25,305 nt of DNA from Didymodactylos carnosus (taxonomy: Eukaryota > Rotifera > Eurotatoria > Philodinida > Philodinidae): contig CAJNOQ010002266.1 of the NCBI GenBank assembly GCA_905250885.1, positions 1-25,305 of the forward strand, written 5' to 3'. Made by a program: the position numbers and the translations under genes. The notes below the pieces were generated by a model. The model worked only from the letters and a program-made list of their open reading frames with translations. It was not told where the DNA came from and made no database searches. Below are positions 9,095-21,249 of this stretch, piece by piece (within the stretch, counting starts at the first letter, position 1; every line of letters starts with the position of its first letter).

Positions 9095-10066
9095 TATTTA
9101 TTATTAATATCGTATTTAAAGCTTAACACAATAACAAAAGCAACTAATTATTTTGTTATATGAAAGGGTTCCGCGTTTTTCAGTAGATAATTTATTAAGA
9201 AAAGATTCTAAAAACCTGAGTCCCACTATAATAAACCCGAACAATTCTTTCAAGTATTAACAAAACTGTCCAAACACAGCAAATAAAACTTGAAACTTTT
9301 CTCCATTAAGCGAAGAAATAACCTTGAAGTTTAGTTAAGAAATGACGGAGTTATTAAAGTTTGCTTTTCATTTGGACTTTTGGGACATCCGGTTTTAATT
9401 AAACCTAACAGTTGTAGTAACAAACCTCATAATATGAGTGCCAATCTTGTTCCACATTTTGCAACAAATAGTCCAACATATGATACACAATCTGAAAACG
9501 TTTTGGTGACTGTTTTTATTACGAACAGTCTTCTTAATACGTTTCCCCTTCGAAACACAAAGTATGCTGCCATAGTCTGTAAATTAAAACTCATGGAAAA
9601 TTGTATTAATGACCATGTTAAGAACAACGAGGTACTGAAAATATTTATAGAATGAGGTTCTTGACCTCATCGACCTTCCTTCTTTTAATGGTATCAGCGA
9701 TCCTTGTCCCTAACCAAAAGCCAGGCGATCGTCCTTAGCAGTTGCTTGTTTAGAGTCAGGATGACAAACTTCCTCTACATTTCGCATAAGGCATACACCA
9801 CTGCTCATATGATTTACAGAGTTTTATTACGGTTAGAAAACTTTTTAAAATAATTCTTTACATTTCTCCATGTTCCCGTTGTATGAACATGGGGAAATCC
9901 TCTTCGTGCTCTCCGTCATATTCCGAAGTACGTGCATTGACTTTCCAAAGTACATTAGCTCGTGAGTGAAACAATTCTCTAAATCTTTTCCTAAGGAACT
10001 TTGTATCTATAGTGTGAAAAATAGAGATATAAAATAGAAAATACATTCTAAAGAAATTCCCATTAC
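9095..10066. other. No supported gene
   Basis: Overlapping frames on both strands (9380-9655 + and 9427-9627 -) show no domain. A minus-strand frame from 10103 down to 9858 begins inside the duplicated hairpin unit and is treated with it. Confidence 0.45.
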
Positions 10067-10142
10067 TTTTGGTAGATGCGTTCCATTTATCCCATGCAGA
10101 CACAGCAAACGTTCTAATTTCCCACTTGTGGGAAATAGGAAC
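10067..10142. repeat. Duplicated unit, copy 1, with internal hairpin
   Basis: A block beginning TTTTGGTAGATGCGTTC and ending in the hairpin 10111-10142 (arms GTTCTAATTTCCCAC and GTGGGAAATAGGAAC) is repeated at 10339-10414 in direct orientation. On the minus strand both copies keep the peptide KWEIRTFAVS, suggesting decayed coding sequence. In copy 1 this frame stays open to 9858. Confidence 0.8.
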
Positions 10143-10338
10143 GCACAGAATTTTTTTGAAATTAGAGTCTCATATGTGGCGGACAAACTATCTTGAGATC
10201 TTATAGTACGTTAGACTTTTAATCTATATAGGTGGATAGAGGTGAATGTCTGCTACATTTTATGTCTTCCGTGTGTTTCAACATACCTGGAAGCACGATT
10301 ACCAAAGTCCAAATACGTTTGTGAAAGAATCTCGTGTG

Positions 10339-10414
10339 TTTTGGTAGATGCGTTCTATTTACCCCATGGAGACACAGCAAACGTTCTAATTTCCCACTTG
10401 CGGGAAATAAGAAC
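10339..10414. repeat. Duplicated unit, copy 2, with internal hairpin
   Basis: Direct repeat of 10067-10142 at roughly 90% identity by eye, including the hairpin at 10383-10414. On the minus strand the frame shared with copy 1 has a stop (TAG) where copy 1 has a tryptophan codon. Confidence 0.8.
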
Positions 10415-11376
10415 ATTTCGGACCCTCCTCCAGTAAAACTGCTTCCAATCTTTTTGCTGGTAAGATTTCCGATTGATTTTTGAACTAATCGGTGCCTAAC
10501 ACCCTAGTCTACAACTTTTGCATAGGAAGTTTTGTGAAAACTACGTATTATGGAGAAAAAACGAGAAGGCATTTGAAGTAGGCGATCTTTTAGAGTTAGC
10601 ATTTTTCTAAGACAAAGAAGAAATGTCTGGTGTGTACATTCGTTATTGATATCAAAAACATTGTAATGGTATGTGCGAGAGAGAAAAAAAATTGAAATCA
10701 CGTAAAAGATGAGTCACGGAACAAAATACGAGTCAGTGGAAGATAGAGAAAATTTTACAGTGAGTGTGGATCAGAGATCAGTATGGACTGGACTCAAATT
10801 TTCAAGATCGTGGACTGTTCTTGACCCGAAAAAATACTTTGGATGGATTTGAACCGAGGAAAAATCGGTAGAAAACATGTTTTTATATTAAGGCCTGGAC
10901 TGGAAACTCACTGGACTAAAAAGACTATTTTTCATGGGCTTGAACTGGACTGGACTCAAACTTCGAGTTCATACAGACCTCTGATGCGGGTTGACAAAAT
11001 AGAAGCACTGTGTATGCCACGTTTTCTTCTAGTATTGACAGTTTCTGTGTGTGAAAACGCTTTTGTGATACTATCGCCAGACTTTTAAACATGGTTATGA
11101 AACTAAACATCTTATTCCTTCTTACTCATTTGTGTATTACTTGTATTCTCATCACGCTTCTCAAACAGTCAATTACAAGATCTCAGTCAAACAATGACCA
11201 ACTGATGGAAACAGCTCTCAGAGAAATACTTGCAGAAATATGAAAGATACAAATCAACTAGAATCTAGTCTTAAATGTAACACTTTTGAGACAAAAGACT
11301 TTAGTCAAGTGTGTATCCGTTGTCAGCTTTAGTCTTTTTCTTTTCTTCATTGAAAATAAAGACGTTGAAACCTTAT
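10415..11376. other. No supported gene; short TGGACT-rich repeats
   Basis: TGGACTGGACTCAAA occurs at 10784-10798 and 10946-10960, with further GGACTGGA/TGGACT copies between and around them. Open frames here (10843-11088 + and 10925-11110 -) overlap on opposite strands and show no domain. Confidence 0.5.
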
Positions 11377-11445
11377 TGCTGGGCAACGCGCAAAGTTAAA
11401 CTGAATAAGTCTGTTTTAGTTTCATTCAGTCGATTTAAAGAAGAA
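11377..11445. repeat. Diverged direct repeat, copy 1
   Basis: A block starting TGCTGGGCAACGC and containing AATAAGTCT, TTAGTTTCA and GATTTAAA recurs in the same order at 11510-11579. The divergence suggests an old local duplication. Confidence 0.7.
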
Positions 11446-11509
11446 TGTTTTTGTGGTAAAAAAGAATAGACCTTCCCGAGTTTCCCTCGGTCGGCTGAAA
11501 GAACATTTC

Positions 11510-11579
11510 TGCTAGGCAACGCTCGGAGTGAAAAGCAATAAGTCTCCTTAGTTTCACTCAGTTGATTTAAATAAAGAAC
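11510..11579. repeat. Diverged direct repeat, copy 2
   Basis: Second copy of the 11377-11445 block (TGCTAGGCAACGC ... AATAAGTCT ... TTAGTTTCACTCAGTTG). A small CCGAG...CTCGG hairpin lies in the spacer between the copies (about 11476-11490). Confidence 0.7.
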
Positions 11580-12665
11580 TAGAGAGAAAGCTAAAAAGTA
11601 GGGGAATTGTAAACAACTTCAGGATTCAACTGTTTTTTTCATTTGAATTGGCTCAATTCTTCGAAAATATCTGTCAATTTAAAAAGAAGAGCTTTCTTAA
11701 ACATAAGTTAGCGTTTCAACTTGTCGAATTGAACAGAAATGACTACTTAACTTTCACACTTAAAGATATAACGAGACTAAATTACAGGCTCAGTTTGATC
11801 GGAGATTTACGGTTAACAAGCTCAGGTGGGGGTAACTATGGATACCTCTTTCACTATTCAAATTCCTGATGGAATAATGGAAAATATGTATATTTTCACA
11901 TAAAAACAATTGAGAGCTGGAGGTTTTCTCATATAAAAGATTTTTTTTCACATGTCAGACTGATGGTTATTTCATAACATTTGATGGTTGCTAGAAGAAA
12001 CAGGGATTAGCTTATTTGTAAACCATTGATATTCAAAATTGGCAAGCGTTGTGATGACTCATTCTACACGCGCGCTTTCTTTTCATCATCTATCATCGTG
12101 ACAGTCGCTTTCGCTATAATGACATAATGTGCATATGATATTAAAAAGATTGACAAATCCCACTTTAGATTATGCCACAAAACTAATGTTAGATCATAAT
12201 GTTAGATAATAAGTTTGTGGAACTGTATTAAAAAAGAAGCACATCCCAAGGTATCAGATTGACTCTTATGCAACTCGATGCGTTTATCTATATTTGGGAG
12301 AAATTAAACTCTCTGCTAGATAATTGACCATTGAATTTTTCATTATGTTTCGTATAGCTTTTTATTTTTGCATTTTGTAATAAAATACTATAGATTTTCT
12401 GTGGAAAATTAAACGGCACATTTTCCTAAGAAAATTTTAAATCGTTCGAACATCTGAGTAAGAAACTACGTTCAGTATTCGTTAGTGATCAGCTATTTCT
12501 GGCTATTTATTCCTGCTCTAAATACGATCACTTGTTCCATATTCTTGTTTATAGTCAATTAAAGAGAACAACATAGCTTTGTTTTGCGAATTTACACCAG
12601 TTTTAACTGTTCGCACATCTGTGATAGTTTTACTGGTCATCTACATATCTACATTCATCTGTTTC
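11580..12665. other. No supported gene; upstream region of the acetyltransferase
   Basis: AT-rich and stop-rich. The 11648-11869 frame has no recognisable domain. This is the boundary between the transposon-rich left half and the gene-rich right half. Confidence 0.5.
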
Positions 12666-12667
12666 AG
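12666..12667 (+). promoter_or_regulatory. Candidate (trans-)splice acceptor at the acetyltransferase start
   Basis: CATCTGTTTCAG ends directly against the ATG at 12668. No donor at a normal intron distance is obvious upstream (the nearest GT would give only about 32 bases). That favours spliced-leader addition over a cis intron. Confidence 0.45.
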
Positions 12668-13285
12668 ATGACGCAGTCAAATCTAATAGATCATATTCAA
12701 ATACGTGGTGAAGTGTCTGCTGACTATTCAGATGTATATGAGGTGAATAAAAGCGCTTTCGAACAGGATAATGAGGCACGTTTGGTTGAAAAATTAAGAC
12801 AAAATCACAATTTTGATCCAAATCTTTCTTATGTTGCTATATACGAAAATGGAACTCAACGTCTTCTTGTTGGTTATTTATTATTCTTTCCGATAAAAAT
12901 CCAGCTCTATTCTAAAAACGATAACAAAAAATTGGATCTATCAGTCAATGAGTGTTTAGCTTTAGCTCCTATTAGTGTTTTACCTTCTTATCAGAATCGT
13001 GGAATCGGTTCAAAATTGATATCATATGCTTTGGACAATATAAAAAGAAGTTATTTGATGAGTTATCATTGTATCATTGTACTTGGACACGAAAATTATT
13101 ATCCACGTTTTGGTTTTAAACCAGCCATCAGTCAATATCATATACATCCGCCATTTTCTATTGAGAATGAAAATTGTTTTCTTGTCTTAGAATTAATACC
13201 AGATAAACTTAAAGAAACAATGTCACATAATGGAAATGTGTATGGTGTCGTTGAATATCCAAAAGAATTTGATGAAGTTTCCTGA
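12668..13285 (+). CDS. GNAT N-acetyltransferase, YhbS-like, single exon
   Basis: The protein has 205 residues. GNAT enzymes move the acetyl group of acetyl-CoA to an amine; the substrate here cannot be told. The acetyl-CoA-binding signature is QNRGIG at 109-114, preceded by the strand LALAPISVLPSY (97-108). VLGHENYYPRFGFKPA (138-153) matches the block that marks YhbS-type proteins, and the C-terminal half keeps the family's PPFS...FLVLEL and EYPKEFDEV pattern. The start at 12668 was chosen because the family's N-terminus begins there and an acceptor-like TTTCAG abuts it; the frame runs further upstream only from a TTG, which I discount. It is intronless and its closest look-alikes are bacterial, so horizontal origin is possible. 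Its base use is as AT-rich as its neighbours, so any transfer would be old. Confidence 0.88.
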   Translation: MTQSNLIDHIQIRGEVSADYSDVYEVNKSAFEQDNEARLVEKLRQNHNFDPNLSYVAIYENGTQRLLVGYLLFFPIKIQLYSKNDNKKLDLSVNECLALAPISVLPSYQNRGIGSKLISYALDNIKRSYLMSYHCIIVLGHENYYPRFGFKPAISQYHIHPPFSIENENCFLVLELIPDKLKETMSHNGNVYGVVEYPKEFDEVS

Positions 13286-13598
13286 ACATGTTGGCAGTAT
13301 GAAAAGATAAAAAAAAGTCAAATACATCTATAAGTCTGCAATTCAGTAACACATCGTTATCATATGGAGCATAAAAAATAGATTGAATAATCTTTTTTAA
13401 AACTCTTCAAACTTTTTAAGACTTGTTTTTCACTTTTCACTCAACCCCTACAGCAATGAGAGCTTGATCTATACTAAAATGATTTGGAAGATGAATGTCT
13501 TTTTCATCCATTGTCCACACCAAAACGAGTTATTTATCGTTTTCTATTTGTTTATGTTTTATATATTTCTTTAAAATTTGATTGATTTGACATTCCTT
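13286..13598. other. Short intergenic spacer, acetyltransferase to RAD51AP1-like gene
   Basis: About 310 bases with no frame or repeat. It must hold the 3' end of one gene and the start signals of the next, so the two may be co-transcribed. Confidence 0.5.
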
Positions 13599-13600
13599 AG
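13599..13600 (+). promoter_or_regulatory. Candidate (trans-)splice acceptor before RAD51AP1-like gene A
   Basis: GACATTCCTTAG ends six bases before the ATG at 13607. Its closeness to the start and the same arrangement at three neighbouring genes suggest spliced-leader addition. Confidence 0.4.
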
Positions 13601-13606
13601 TGGAAA

Positions 13607-15153
13607 ATGTCACGTGCAAAAAGGTTTGTATGGTTAAACGTTGAATGCTTTTTCCTTTTAACATTTTTCCTTTTATTTAGAGCAGTGAAAGTAAAGTCAT
13701 ATGCCGAAAAAGATGGTGATTCAGATGATGGTTAGAGTCACACATAACTAAAACGTACTCAAACACGACTTTATGTTCTTATCTCTTTTAAGATTTTGTT
13801 TCGTTGTCGAATGATACAAAAAAACGTCGAAGTATAGATAATAAAAAAAGTGATCCATCAGCATCTACAATAACTATTTCTAAACGAAATGAATCAAAAA
13901 CAAGAGCAAGAAAAGAACGGTAAGCGAGGGTTAGAAAATGAAGCTTTTTTCTACGATTGAAGAATTGAGAGCTACTAGAATAATCTTTTTGATTGTATTT
14001 TATCAAACAAAACGGTTTTGCTTTTTGCATTAGAAAGCATCGATTGATAGTCGCTACATCAAGCTTTATTTGTAAATTTTTCAATATTATTTAGAATGAC
14101 AAAAGCTGAACAAGACGAACTGGATCGTGCGCTTAAAATCTCTTTGAACGACTCAACCGTCTTGGCTACAATGTCAGTTGACAATGATTGTGATTCTGTT
14201 AAATCCACCGAAATCCCCGCGATAATAACCAATGAGGAAATTAGTCAAAATGATACAAAAACTAAGAATGGTTAGTACCAAAGAAAATCAATAGAAATAA
14301 AGTTTTTTTGCAATATCCCAATACTTTTTCTGCTCCAGAAATGGAAGTAAATGATACCGAATCGACAAATATCATAAATGATGATGAAACGAGTAAAGGG
14401 AGCACTTCTGATGGCGATGACGAAAACCATAAAACGAAGAAAACCATAGAAAAACAAACAAGTATGTACTTTCATTGAAAACGGAAATGTTGTTGTATCT
14501 TCCAAGTTTATATTGAGAATAATGACGTTTTGGATAAACTAGATGAGATAACTTTTAGATGTTGATGCTGCAGTTAATAATGAGCAAAATGATAAAGAAA
14601 TGGAATTGGAGAATGAAGAAGACGAAGAGATTGTACAAAAATCAAAATCGAAAACAACAAAAACAACAAGAAAAATCACAGCAAAACAACAGATAGGTAC
14701 TGTTTCGCTCTGTAGAGATAAACGTGGTTCGTTTTTATTTTTGTCTTTATTAGAAGTTACTGTACCATCAGTCGTAACTGAAACAATGTCCGAAATCGAT
14801 CTAAATGCGCCACGAGCATCAAGACAGAAAACAAATTTATCATCATTAAGTTAGTTTTGTATACTTCTTCTATTTCGAACAAGAAAAAAAATATGGAATT
14901 ATTTCTAACTTTGTTTTCGCTTAAAGCTGAGAGAAAATATAAAAAATTTTCTTCTTAACGGAACATTATTATTCCATTTATAGGTATAACAACAACGTTA
15001 ACATCGACATCAAAAGGTCCTCTTGGTTTTCCAACAAGCAAAATTGTTGTTCAATCTCCTGGTGTTCATCGTGTTGGGCTAAGTCGAAAATCTTTTGCAA
15101 AACCTTTACATCCAAATCGAAATCCTCGGATGGATTCAACATTGAAGGAATAA
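13607..15153 (+). CDS. RAD51AP1-like DNA-repair protein, copy A (8 exons, 298 aa)
   Basis: Exons: 13607-13623, 13681-13730, 13793-13919, 14095-14270, 14339-14461, 14559-14696, 14754-14849 and 14984-15153. All introns are GT...AG and the joined frame is open for 298 residues. RAD51AP1 binds DNA and RAD51 in the nucleus and stimulates strand pairing in homologous recombination. Three landmarks support the call: the acidic DSDDDFVS at 19-26, the DELDRALKISL helix at 72-82 (like the conserved LxxALxxSL segment), and the C-terminal RAD51-interacting motif SPGVHRVGLSRKSFAKPLHP at 267-286, which keeps the vertebrate GLSR...KPLHPN spacing. The middle is low-complexity, acidic then Lys/Thr-rich (about 192-210), as expected of this disordered protein. 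A diverged partner follows at 16056. Very short exon 1 and the splice choices remain unproven. Confidence 0.8.
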
Positions 15154-16041
15154 AGAGATATTTACTATGTCAAAATATATTTATTTTCTTTTTTTTTCTC
15201 ACATTTTATTTTCTACATGTAAACTATGGACACTTACGTGAGAGAAAATTTCTCAGTGTACTATCTATTTTCGTCTCATGTTACCTTTTATTGTAAATAG
15301 GCCTATTCAGATTGGTTGATAGTATTATTTTATGTCAGATGATATGGTTTGATTTTCTGGTCGTTTATTATTGTTTTCTTTGTCTCTGTTACTGGATAAA
15401 TTAGATAAGCTATGTGATATAATTTAGATAAAGTTTATTTGAACATTCTAAATTTTCATTTTGTTATTTTTCTATGTATTATCAAGCTAAAAATGAAATT
15501 ATTTCTCAAGAAAAATCACAGAAACAATTGTTTGTACAAGAACAGCATCCAGTGTATGTTAAACCTGTAGCAATTGATTAGTCTTAAAGTATAAGAAAAA
15601 AACTTACCAAATCAATATTGCACAAGTCACGCTGCGGACGTTTTAATCGTGACCAATGAACAGCATTTGAGAATAGAAACTATCTATCTGCATTTCAGAC
15701 ATTTATTGACTTACAAATAATATCATCACGTCTATACTAAACCTATTGATTTTGCATTTTTTATCTAATCGTATCTAGACCTATTTATTAACTACAGGGA
15801 CTACTGAAGCCTACGATTGAGAAAACCAGATAAATCACTAGAAACTTTTAGAAATGAGTTTAAAGACTGTATTCTGTTGTTCTTAGCATACCTTCTCTTT
15901 TGAAACAAAAGCTTGTTAAGAAAATTTTCCAAGTGTATCTGGTCCTATTCAGAAATTTGCAATTGGAGCCTAAACGTCTTTACTTTTGTTTGTAAATCAG
16001 CAGAAAAAAGTCTTAAGATGAATTTGTTTTATTTATTTTTT
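15154..16041. other. Spacer between the two RAD51AP1-like genes
   Basis: AT-rich; only a 35-codon plus-strand frame (15474-15581) looks at all coding-like. No repeat links the two genes' flanks. Confidence 0.5.
15474..15581 (+). CDS. Possible small open frame or orphan exon (35 aa)
   Basis: ATG at 15474 to TAG at 15579-15581. The peptide includes NEIISQEKSQKQLF and ends HPVYVKPVAID. A TTATTTTTC tract and an ATTATCAAG sit near its start, so it could also be a terminal exon. The QKQLF...PVYVK pattern vaguely recalls the start of COX7A, but the transmembrane segment that family needs is not seen downstream. Real status unknown. Confidence 0.2.
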   Translation: MYYQAKNEIISQEKSQKQLFVQEQHPVYVKPVAID

Positions 16042-16043
16042 AG
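16042..16043 (+). promoter_or_regulatory. Candidate (trans-)splice acceptor before RAD51AP1-like gene B
   Basis: TTTATTTATTTTTTAG ends 12 bases before the ATG at 16056. It could also be a cis acceptor joining an unseen upstream exon. Confidence 0.4.
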
Positions 16044-16055
16044 TTTAAAACAACA

Positions 16056-16854
16056 ATGAAAAATCCAGTTGTATCTAATAATATTGACGACGATGGTTTT
16101 TATTCAACACAAAACGTGACAAAGAATAAAAAGGATATTGTTGTTCATCCACAAAAAGAAAAAAAAACTCGAACAAGGAAAACAACAGTTGATGAAAATA
16201 AGAAAAAATCTGAAACAGATGCAAAGAAAAAGTCGATATCAACAACTAAAGTATCGACACAAATAGTGAAAGGTTATTCATTCTTCTTTATTTATATGAA
16301 TGAGTGAACCTTTATGTTTGTGTTTATTATTTAGTTAATCGAACAGATCAAGATCTTGATATTGATGATAATACAGAAATTATAGAAAACTATCCGGCTA
16401 TGGGTTAGTTTCTTCTGGGATGAAAGTTTTCTATCATGAGACTTTGAATAATCTACCGATGATCATTGATACAGTTAATCTATTGACCAAAAATCGCTTA
16501 TCGTATCAAAGTTTACTTGTAAAGTATATTTTGTCTCTCGTTTGTTTAGACGTTGTTAGAACAGAAATGGATAGTATTGTTTCGAATGAAACCACCAAAA
16601 ACCATAGAGAATCTTGTAAAAGAAGTAATCGTGTACTAATGAGTTCTAGTGTTTTAGCAGGTATGTTTTCATCTTTTTCCAGTTTATTAGTCATCTTCAT
16701 TTTCACTTTTCTAGATTCTTCATCACTGCCAGTTGGCGTTCCCACAGATAAAATTATAATTCATTCACCTGGTATTAGACGAGTTGGATTATCGAGACAT
16801 TTAAAAATAAAAAACATGTTACATCCAAATAGAATTCAAAACAAAAATATTTAA
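16056..16854 (+). CDS. RAD51AP1-like protein, copy B (4 exons, 178 aa)
   Basis: Exons: 16056-16272, 16335-16403, 16550-16660 and 16715-16854, all GT...AG and in frame. It is a shorter relative of the gene 900 bases upstream. The C-terminal block GVPTDKIIIHSPGIRRVGLS (140-159) parallels GFPTSKIVVQSPGVHRVGLS of copy A and continues to LHPNR (168-172), the RAD51-interacting motif. Between GLSR and LHPN it has seven residues instead of the usual six and lacks the conserved proline before LHPN. The N-terminus has only an echo of the acidic SDDDFVS box (NIDDDGFYS, 9-17) and no clear LxxALxxSL helix. A Lys-rich stretch (about 24-65) could bind DNA. It looks like an old tandem duplicate that has shortened. 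An additional upstream exon cannot be excluded. Confidence 0.68.
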
Positions 16855-17856
16855 CTGTTGTAAACTGGTGTATATGTCAGATGTTCATTTTTAATTAGGG
16901 CAGATTTTATGTATATTTTCCTATGTCGAAATTGAGAACAGTCTGCTATTTTTTTAGCCATAAGAGATGTTTTTATAGTTTATTGTTTATGATACAACCA
17001 AGACATTTGATTAAAAGATATTTTTGTTATTTTTAATGGTTTCATTTTTGCTAGTTTGCCTGTCAAGTTTGACTTAAATGTGATTATTGGCGAACTTCTT
17101 AATTTTTTATATTAGAAGTTCTGTAGAGATTTAGCGAGAGTAGGAGTCATTTATACAAAGTTATCACGGCAACAGTAGAATAGCATTTTTATCACATGAA
17201 AAGCAGAAAAAGACATCCACATTAAACATCAATACTATAACAATTTGGCTTCAATATATCTTACAAAATATTATTTCAAAACTAAGAGATTAGTGAGTTT
17301 TCAAAAATATGATTATCATCTTTTAGATAATGTTCGTATAATGATCTTTTTTTGCTCACACACTAACGGGACCCATACAGTTTGTTTTGCTATATCATTC
17401 TTTCGATAGTTGTACCGTTACAACACTTTACTTTAATCCATCTATTTTATTATTTGTGAAACGATTTTTCTTCAGCCTATTTTTTTAGATAAAATATACA
17501 TTCCATTTTGCGGTTGCTGGGTCCTTAAATTGGAATGTGTGTTTGTTAGCTTTATTATTCAATTCCATTATGTAAGTTAAAATGTATTTGTTCTTTTCCT
17601 TTTCATAATTGAATTTGATTTGAATAGCTGAAAGCTAATACATAAGTGATTCAGGCTATGCTAAGTAATACATAGTTTGAGATTTAAATACCAAACGCTA
17701 ATAGAAACTGCAGTGTTTCCATGTTTCAGACTTGCATGACATTTTTTTTCGGTTGTTGGAGCGGCGAGACGGTAGATAAGTTAGATGATCTCTTACATGA
17801 AGTTGAGTAGTTTTAGGCTATAAAATGTCTCATAACTGGTTCATTTACTTGTTTTA
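16855..17856. other. Intergenic DNA upstream of the kinase gene
   Basis: AT-rich with no coding block. A small hairpin (GAACTTCT...AGAAGTTC, 17092-17121) is the only structure noted. It should contain the 3' end of copy B and the promoter of the kinase gene. Confidence 0.5.
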
Positions 17857-17858
17857 AG
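17857..17858 (+). promoter_or_regulatory. Candidate (trans-)splice acceptor before the kinase gene
   Basis: TTTACTTGTTTTAAG ends nine bases before the ATG at 17868. Confidence 0.35.
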
Positions 17859-17867
17859 TTATTCTGT

Positions 17868-20209
<2,342 letters not shown>

Positions 20210-21162
20210 GCAGTATTCAACGCTTCTCTTACAACTGTCAAATGCTAATAATCTCCAATGTCTATTTCGTAAGTGAGTATTTACAAGATACATTGAATTC
20301 TTTAGCCAAGAGTATATGAGCTAAACTTCAAAGCTGACCTATTAAAAGCCTGATATCCACTAATTCACTCTCAAATTATGGAATTGAATCTCATTAGAAC
20401 TTCATGCCGCTGTCCTAGTGTTTTGCGCTGTTTTGATCTACTTTTTGTCTCTGTTTATTTATTCTTTTGTCGCACGAATAAATCAATATAACAAAACTGT
20501 TGCTCCACTTTTTTTGTTATGAATTCTTTTTTTACTTGTTATTTCACGTTTTCATATTCAACGGTTTTTCTTATGTTATAATGTTTGTGTTTCAACAATC
20601 AATAACCATAATCGTCGCTATACTAAAAAACGTTACAAGAAAATTTTTTTCCTCTCAATAATACTTGTATGTTTTTAATTTGCTCATTTTTCTACAATAA
20701 TCTTCTCTTCTCTATATAGTCATTCATATTTACTTACAACACATGCAATATGTCGGACCGTTGTTTTTCTTATAAGTCTCTTTTTCTTGCTCTTTTTGGC
20801 TCCTTTACATTTTTCAATGTATATTTAATAATTAAACTTAAGACAATCAATTTTGATCATTGTTTGCTGTAGCATTCATCTATGTGCTATTTAAAAATCG
20901 ATATGTTGTTTCGCTCTTTATTTCATTCTTTCGGTTACAAAACGTTCTAGTTAATTCGAGACTGTATAATAGTTGTTTTAATTCATTAGACAAAGGTAAG
21001 AGCAAATTCTTAAACACTATGTAAGTTTTGTTTAGCGCCGTAGGAGCGGATGGACATGTCTTGATCAATGATAGTAAGTAACATTGGTTGAAAATATTTT
21101 TCTTTAAATTTGAGCCATTTAGCATTTTATTGATTTCTAAAAACTGTTTGATCAAATTATCA
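20210..21162. other. 3' flank of the kinase gene; no supported gene
   Basis: T-rich plus strand with no domain-bearing frame. The 91-codon minus-strand frame at 20880-21155 has no recognisable motif. It includes the kinase 3' UTR. Confidence 0.5.
20477..20482 (+). promoter_or_regulatory. Candidate poly(A) signal AATAAA for the kinase gene
   Basis: Canonical hexamer about 270 bases after the kinase stop, followed by T-rich sequence. Such hexamers are common in AT-rich DNA, so the assignment is tentative. Confidence 0.35.
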
Positions 21163-21249
21163 CAACTATTTCATTATAACTATTGACAGTCGCGTTGTGA
21201 TCGTTCTCTAATTGTGTTTAATATAAATATTACGTTGTTCAAGGTTATT
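21163..21249. repeat. Direct repeat flanking the synthetase gene, copy 1 (left part)
   Basis: Aligns with 24289 to about 24385, sharing TGTGATCGTTCTCTA and CAAGGTTATT. The copy is interrupted at 21249 by a LINE fragment and resumes at 21530. Confidence 0.8.

Noticed and set aside
10126..10131. Single TGTGGG, the telomeric unit reported for a bdelloid
   Set aside because: One isolated hexamer inside a hairpin; no array.
12584..12667. N-terminal extension of the acetyltransferase frame
   Set aside because: It begins at a TTG, lacks family similarity, and an acceptor-like TTTCAG separates it from the ATG.
13788..14505. Minus-strand open frames opposite the RAD51AP1-like gene
   Set aside because: They span several introns and exons of the plus-strand gene and show no domain.
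15474..15581. Identification of the small frame as COX7A
   Set aside because: Only a short QKQLF...PVYVK resemblance; the transmembrane segment is not found downstream.
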